This document shows, one piece after another, positions 15,781 to 18,787 of a DNA stretch of 18,787 bases. The notes under the pieces are model-generated. The model was not told where the DNA came from and did not search any database. It worked only from the letters and a program-made list of their open reading frames with translations. The translations under genes and the position numbers were made by a program. Each line of letters starts with the position of its first letter. Within the stretch, counting starts at the first letter, position 1. This DNA is from Vulcanimicrobiota bacterium (lineage in GTDB: Bacteria; Vulcanimicrobiota; Vulcanimicrobiia; Vulcanimicrobiales; Vulcanimicrobiaceae), in the NCBI GenBank assembly GCA_013043945.1, contig JABEUW010000134.1, positions 1 through 18,787 on the forward strand. Reading direction: 5' to 3'.

Positions 15781-17012
15781 ACGATTTCATCACGGTCTAT
15801 TCCGGCGATCTCATGCGCCGAATCAAATCACGTCCCTTCATTATAGGGCTCGTGTTGGGCACGCTGGCGATCGTCGCACTGATAAAATTGCCGACGATGC
15901 TCGCGCCGACGATCGTCAACCAAGGCACGAAGATTCTCATCGTCGCCGATGCTCGAATTGCGGCACAAGCGCGACCGATGCTCGCGAAGACGCTCACCGT
16001 GAAAGGGGTGGTCCCGGCGGCAACGACTATTAATCGCGCGCTCTTAAAGCGCTTCGACGCCGATAGCGCCGTCTCAATTACGGAAGTGAAAACCGGAATT
16101 CGCGTCACGATTTTCGCGAAGAATCCTACCAGCGTGCCGAGCGGGCGCGTCCGTACCGCGCTTCTTCCGCTCCAGGTACAACATTCGACGCACCTCACGA
16201 GCGCGCAGATCGCTGCAGCGTTGAATGCAAATGTCGAAGTGCGTTCGTTGAGCACGAAATTCCATTCGGTGCATCAGGCCGAAGCGGCGCAGGGGCTCGC
16301 GATGACGCTCGTCGTGCTTCTCTACCTTTTGGTTATGGTGAACAGCCAGGTCGTGATGTCGGCGGTCGCCGAGGAAAAAACGAGTCGTATCGCCGAGTTG
16401 CTCGTCGCCAGCGTCGATCCCATGGTGCTGCTTGCAGCAAAGGTCCTCGTCGGTGCGACGTTGAGCGTTCTGCAACTCGTCGTCTGGGTCGGCATGGGCA
16501 TCGCGCTCGGCTCGGGCGCAGGCAGCGCCGGTGCGAGCTCCGCCGCCGCAAATCCATTCTCGCTCGCGGGGCTGCTCGGCAACACGCTCTCGCCGGAAGT
16601 GATCGCCGCCTTTATCGTCTTCTTCATTCTCGGATTTCTGCAGATCTCGACGGTCTTTGCCGGCGTCGCGTCCCTCATCAATCGCACCGAGGATCTTGGA
16701 AGTGTCTCCGGGCCGATGATTATCCCGATGTTGGTGGGCTACTTCATCGGCATTCTCGCGATCAACGCACCCTCGCTTCCCGCCGTCATCGTCACGAGCT
16801 TCGTGCCGCTGCTCTCGCCGTTCGTCATGTTCGCGCGGATGGCGGTAACGCAGGTTCCGCCCTGGCAGATCGGCACCTCGATCGCGCTCAACGTCCTCGC
16901 GCTCTGGGGTATAGCCTGGTTCGCAGGCAAACTCTCTCGCGTCGGCATGATGCTCTACGGCCGCCCGCCGAAACTCGGCCAGGTGTGGGAGATTCTGCGC
17001 TCGCCCTCATAG
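15777..17012 (+). CDS. ABC-2 exporter permease (NatB-like)
   Basis: This 411-residue membrane protein is the partner of the preceding ATPase. It has one N-terminal helix (about 22-42), a large extracytoplasmic domain (about 45-175), then at least five C-terminal helices. After the first of these comes VAEEKTSRIAELLVASVDPMVLLAAKVL, a cytoplasmic coupling segment typical of the ABC2_membrane_3/NatB family. GGAG at 15766-15769 precedes the ATG, which overlaps the ATPase stop. The C terminus (GRPPKLGQVWEILR) is a common ending in this family. Its last 6 bases overlap the convergent glutaredoxin remnant. The function is inferred as export of Na+ or another small substrate. Confidence 0.9.
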   Translation: MNDFITVYSGDLMRRIKSRPFIIGLVLGTLAIVALIKLPTMLAPTIVNQGTKILIVADARIAAQARPMLAKTLTVKGVVPAATTINRALLKRFDADSAVSITEVKTGIRVTIFAKNPTSVPSGRVRTALLPLQVQHSTHLTSAQIAAALNANVEVRSLSTKFHSVHQAEAAQGLAMTLVVLLYLLVMVNSQVVMSAVAEEKTSRIAELLVASVDPMVLLAAKVLVGATLSVLQLVVWVGMGIALGSGAGSAGASSAAANPFSLAGLLGNTLSPEVIAAFIVFFILGFLQISTVFAGVASLINRTEDLGSVSGPMIIPMLVGYFIGILAINAPSLPAVIVTSFVPLLSPFVMFARMAVTQVPPWQIGTSIALNVLALWGIAWFAGKLSRVGMMLYGRPPKLGQVWEILRSPS

Positions 17013-17140
17013 GCGGCGCGGTTTGCCCCAACCCGATTGCTGGTAGCGGCCGTCGACGACGATGCAGGGCACCGTCGGATCGCCGCCGGAGAGTTCGAGC
17101 ATACGTGCCTTTGCCGCGTTATCGTTACTGACGCCGTATC
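17007..17140 (-). pseudogene. C-terminal remnant of a glutaredoxin-like gene
   Basis: The minus strand, ending at TGA (17007-17009), reads YGVSNDNAAKARMLELSGG, then DPTVPCIVVDGRYQQSGWG and KPRRL. This is the second half of a small glutaredoxin-family fold: a YDVSxDxxAxxxM-type strand/helix, the cis-proline VP before a beta strand, then VVDG and a short tail. The CxxC half that should precede it is absent. Upstream the frame reaches an in-frame TAA within about 11 more codons, and no CxxC is found in the other minus frames nearby. The gene therefore appears cut near 17140. It overlaps the convergent ABC permease stop by 6 bases, which suggests this end is the original chromosomal layout. Confidence 0.6.
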
Positions 17141-17481
17141 GAGCGAGCGTTCGCGACGTTGGCCCCGCACTCGATTACGCACCGGAAGCGACGCACCTCA
17201 TCGTGCGAAACCTTGGCTTCGGCGAGCCGGATGATTTCGCGATATGGGACGAGTCAAGCGCCAAGAAAGTAGCCGCTGCGCGCAAAGCTCATGTCATCGA
17301 TCTCACACCGCTTAAACCACGAATCGCTGCCGCACTCGATAACGCGAATATGACCTACCATGCGGGCGTCGATGCACCGCTTCTTGGCATCGCTGACCGC
17401 TCGCGATTACGCACCTGGATCGACGCGAATACCGCCACGCTCTACGGCGTTCGCGGCATCTTGGGAATGACGGATGAGTAG
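17062..17481 (+). pseudogene. 5'-truncated remnant of a ParA/MinD-like P-loop ATPase (tentative)
   Basis: The frame from the ATG at 17062 encodes 139 residues, but the first ~25 codons lie antisense to the glutaredoxin remnant and look like read-through. Convincing protein-like sequence begins near 17150: YAPEATHLIVRNLGFG, DDFAIWDESSAKKV, HVIDLTPLKPRIAAALD and LGIADRSRLRTWID. The order (hydrophobic strand ending in RNLG, an acidic/aromatic patch, a predicted strand IDLTPL, then helices) recalls the C-terminal half of ParA/MinD-type ATPases found in plasmid partition or mobilisation operons. The Walker A half is missing. It overlaps the next gene by 8 bases, a coupled pair. Family assignment is from memory of the pattern and is not certain; it could be a short functional gene of unknown role. 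Confidence 0.4.
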
Positions 17482-18151
17482 CGAACCATCGGCGGCATAT
17501 AAGGCGATTCAGAACGCAATCACCGACCAGGCAGAACGCGCGAAAATCCTCGATCTCGGCGGACAGCTGGGGCTCTCGCCGTCGTCGCCGGAGTGGGCGA
17601 TCTTAGCGCTTAACCTCGCCTATACGTCACGCCTCGCAGCCGCGTTCGCGCGCCACGAAGGCACTATTCAGCAACTGCTTGTCGCCGCCAAGGGCACGTT
17701 CGAAGTGGCCGCTACGACCTCTCGGCAAAAACTCGTGGACGACTTGCGCCCCACGGTGCAAACGGCCCTAAGCGGCGCAACGGTGGCGGCCGTCAAGGCG
17801 GCCGCTGACGCCGCCGCCGGCGCGCTGAAAAAAGCGGCGAGCGACGCACTCGCAAACGAGCGCGATAACTTCGTGATCGCGGCCAATAACTTCACCGACG
17901 CGACGCACAAGAGTACCTGGATGCAGTATCTCTCCGGTGCCCTCGCGGCCCTTGTCGTGGTCGGAAGCCTCGTCATGTGGCACTTCGGCTACGGCGCGGG
18001 CTGGACCGATCGCGCTAACGCTGGCTATATACCAGTCGGCCGACAAGTCTGCGCAGCACTCGAAAACGTTCGCCACAATCTCGTACTCGCGCATCGCGGT
18101 AACGCCGTGAACTCACTTCGGTACGAGATGACGCAACGAGGGTGCCCGTGA
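17474..18151 (+). CDS. Hypothetical protein with one C-proximal membrane helix
   Basis: This 225-residue protein is not firmly recognised. The N-terminal part (about 1-60) is mixed and resembles a small helical domain. Residues about 60-145 are strongly Ala-rich and helical, with no proline between about 90 and 145, as in a long helix or coiled coil. One clear hydrophobic helix spans about 153-172 (LSGALAALVVVGSLVMWHF), followed by a short tail of about 50 residues with two cysteines. The ATG at 17474 overlaps the preceding frame by 8 bases, so the pair was built as one operon. The pairing of a ParA-like ATPase with a membrane-anchored helical partner recalls plasmid partition or mobilisation modules (inference). 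Confidence 0.6.
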   Translation: MSSEPSAAYKAIQNAITDQAERAKILDLGGQLGLSPSSPEWAILALNLAYTSRLAAAFARHEGTIQQLLVAAKGTFEVAATTSRQKLVDDLRPTVQTALSGATVAAVKAAADAAAGALKKAASDALANERDNFVIAANNFTDATHKSTWMQYLSGALAALVVVGSLVMWHFGYGAGWTDRANAGYIPVGRQVCAALENVRHNLVLAHRGNAVNSLRYEMTQRGCP

Positions 18152-18202
18152 AACGGTGACGAGAGTGTCGATGGCGTACTCGTCGCGCGCTCACCACAAT
18201 CG

Positions 18203-18220
18203 GGGGTTTGAGAAAACCCC
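18203..18220. terminator. Hairpin between convergent genes, possible bidirectional terminator
   Basis: The perfect 7-base stem GGGGTTT/AAACCCC is closed by the loop GAGA (a GNRA-type tetraloop). It lies between the end of the plus-strand membrane-protein gene (18151) and the end of the minus-strand orphan gene (18235), where a shared terminator is expected. Neither side has a clean run of T after the stem, so it is a weak intrinsic terminator at best. Confidence 0.5.
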
Positions 18221-18234
18221 AACCAAAGGCGACG

Positions 18235-18603
18235 CTACGCGTGAGTGTTTACGTTCGTTCCCAAGGAGCCGTTCGAGGCTTGCGGATTTGCAGCGTTCAC
18301 GTTTCCGTTGACAACAATCCCTGGCACCGGCCCCGTAACGTTTGCCTGATAAAGATGTTCCTGACCATGGTGGTGAACGATGGTTCCGGCGATCGAATCC
18401 GAGTTCCACCCGACGAACGGCTTGCCGATCGTCGATGCATACTGCTCCTTCAGTTGAAGGGTTGCAATTGCGTTCACTGTCGACATGTTGATGATTTCGA
18501 TGTTGGGGCTAATCTTGACTTGACTCGTGCTCTCGTTCTTCACGATGATCGGCACGATGGGCGATGGCGCATCGTTTATGCGCAGCGATGAACCTACATC
18601 CAT
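18235..18603 (-). CDS. Orphan Asn-rich small protein, function unknown
   Basis: This 122-residue protein is not recognised. It has no signal peptide, cysteine or membrane segment. The first half looks beta-rich (SPIVPIIVKNESTSQVKI, NPSIEIINMSTVN-like alternation). The last ~35 residues are rich in Gly, Asn and Val (VNGNVNAANPQASNG, GTNVNTH), as in exposed repetitive or structural proteins. The minus strand is chosen over the overlapping plus-strand frame (18208-18591) because the ATG at 18603 has a perfect GGAGGT nine bases upstream, the residue composition is protein-like, and the gene ends just before a hairpin. Its base composition is visibly lower in GC than the Kdp and NAD genes, in keeping with recent acquisition. 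Confidence 0.6.
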   Translation of the reverse strand: MDVGSSLRINDAPSPIVPIIVKNESTSQVKISPNIEIINMSTVNAIATLQLKEQYASTIGKPFVGWNSDSIAGTIVHHHGQEHLYQANVTGPVPGIVVNGNVNAANPQASNGSLGTNVNTHA

Positions 18604-18614
18604 GTGATTCTATT

Positions 18615-18620
18615 ACCTCC
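18615..18620 (-). promoter_or_regulatory. Perfect Shine-Dalgarno of the orphan gene
   Basis: On the minus strand GGAGGT is followed by AATAGAATCAC and the ATG at 18603. It is the strongest ribosome binding site in the window and the main reason for believing this orphan gene is real. Confidence 0.75.
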
Positions 18621-18674
18621 GTCTGGCAGAACTCTTGCACTCCATATATTTCTTGTTTCGGCGCAACTTGCTTC

Positions 18675-18710
18675 GACTATTAGTCCGGCATTGGACTTGA
18701 TTAGGATTAG
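18675..18710. promoter_or_regulatory. Operator-like palindromes in a divergent intergenic region
   Basis: The 155-base gap between the minus-strand orphan gene and the plus-strand start at 18759 is AT-rich for this window. It holds GACTA-T-TAGTC (18675-18685), an 11-base palindrome. Overlapping inverted arms AGTCC (18682-18686) and GGACT (18693-18697) follow, then a tandem GATTAG-GATTAG (18699-18710). This is what an operator for two divergent genes would look like. No regulator family is assigned and no convincing -35/-10 pair was found. Confidence 0.3.
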
Positions 18711-18758
18711 TGGACGCCAAGATAGGTCACTCCCTGAGGAGGGCCAGAAAGGTGTCTC

Positions 18759-18787
18759 ATGCCAAAGAAACGCACCCAGCACCCGGC
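18759..18787 (+). CDS. Start of a gene running off the window
   Basis: The ATG at 18759 is preceded by AAAGGTG at a suitable distance and opens a frame reading MPKKRTQHP before the edge. A short basic leader of this kind is seen in transposase OrfA proteins and other DNA-binding proteins, but nine residues cannot identify a family. Confidence 0.4.

Noticed and set aside
18208..18591. 127-residue plus-strand frame as the real gene in the orphan region
   Set aside because: It has no ribosome binding site, it begins inside the hairpin and its composition is less protein-like than the minus-strand frame with the perfect Shine-Dalgarno. Not fully excluded.
1..18787. tRNA, rRNA genes or CRISPR arrays
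   Set aside because: No cloverleaf-like sequence, rRNA core sequence or regularly spaced direct repeats were seen by eye on either strand.

Overview
This is a high-GC, densely packed bacterial chromosome segment. Genes often overlap by 1 to 8 bases and several starts are GTG. Nothing visible fixes the species. The gene set suits a free-living, non-proteobacterial heterotroph: a Kdp potassium pump with an odd sensor arrangement, de novo NAD synthesis from aspartate, and an actinobacterial-style Xaa-Pro aminopeptidase. A soil lineage such as the WPS-2/Eremiobacterota group is only a guess.

Layout. Positions 1-3694 hold the end of kdpA, then kdpB and kdpC, forming the high-affinity K+-transporting P-type ATPase. 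Convergent to them, and overlapping kdpC by 23 bases, is a 700-residue KdpD-like protein (3672-5774, minus). It carries the N-terminal KdpD ATP-binding/USP unit twice and has no histidine kinase domain. Divergent from it are a four-helix HisKA sensor kinase (5848-7419) and a NarL/LuxR-type response regulator (7416-8048). Together the three genes look like a KdpD/KdpE system split and rebuilt, with the sensor half on a separate polypeptide and the usual OmpR-type KdpE replaced.

Positions 8117-11524 are a nadA-nadB-nadC operon that makes nicotinate mononucleotide from aspartate. An intergenic gap (11525-11679) holds inverted copies of a palindromic repeat. A small DUF202 membrane protein gene (minus) follows. 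Divergent from it runs a plus-strand series: an M24 aminopeptidase P, an NCS1 nucleobase permease, and a two-gene ABC-2 exporter resembling NatA/NatB.

The last 1.8 kb looks different. Just after the ABC permease lies the C-terminal end of a glutaredoxin-like gene (minus), which stops making sense near 17140. From there a plus-strand reading frame resembles the tail of a ParA/MinD-type ATPase lacking its P-loop, and it is coupled to a gene for a one-helix membrane protein. A hairpin terminator, an orphan Asn-rich gene of lower GC with a perfect Shine-Dalgarno, an operator-like palindromic region and the first codons of another gene follow. I read position ~17140 as the junction between the resident chromosome and an integrated, decayed mobile or plasmid-derived segment. 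The strongest candidates for novelty are the tandem, kinase-less KdpD with its unusual two-component partners, and this junction region.
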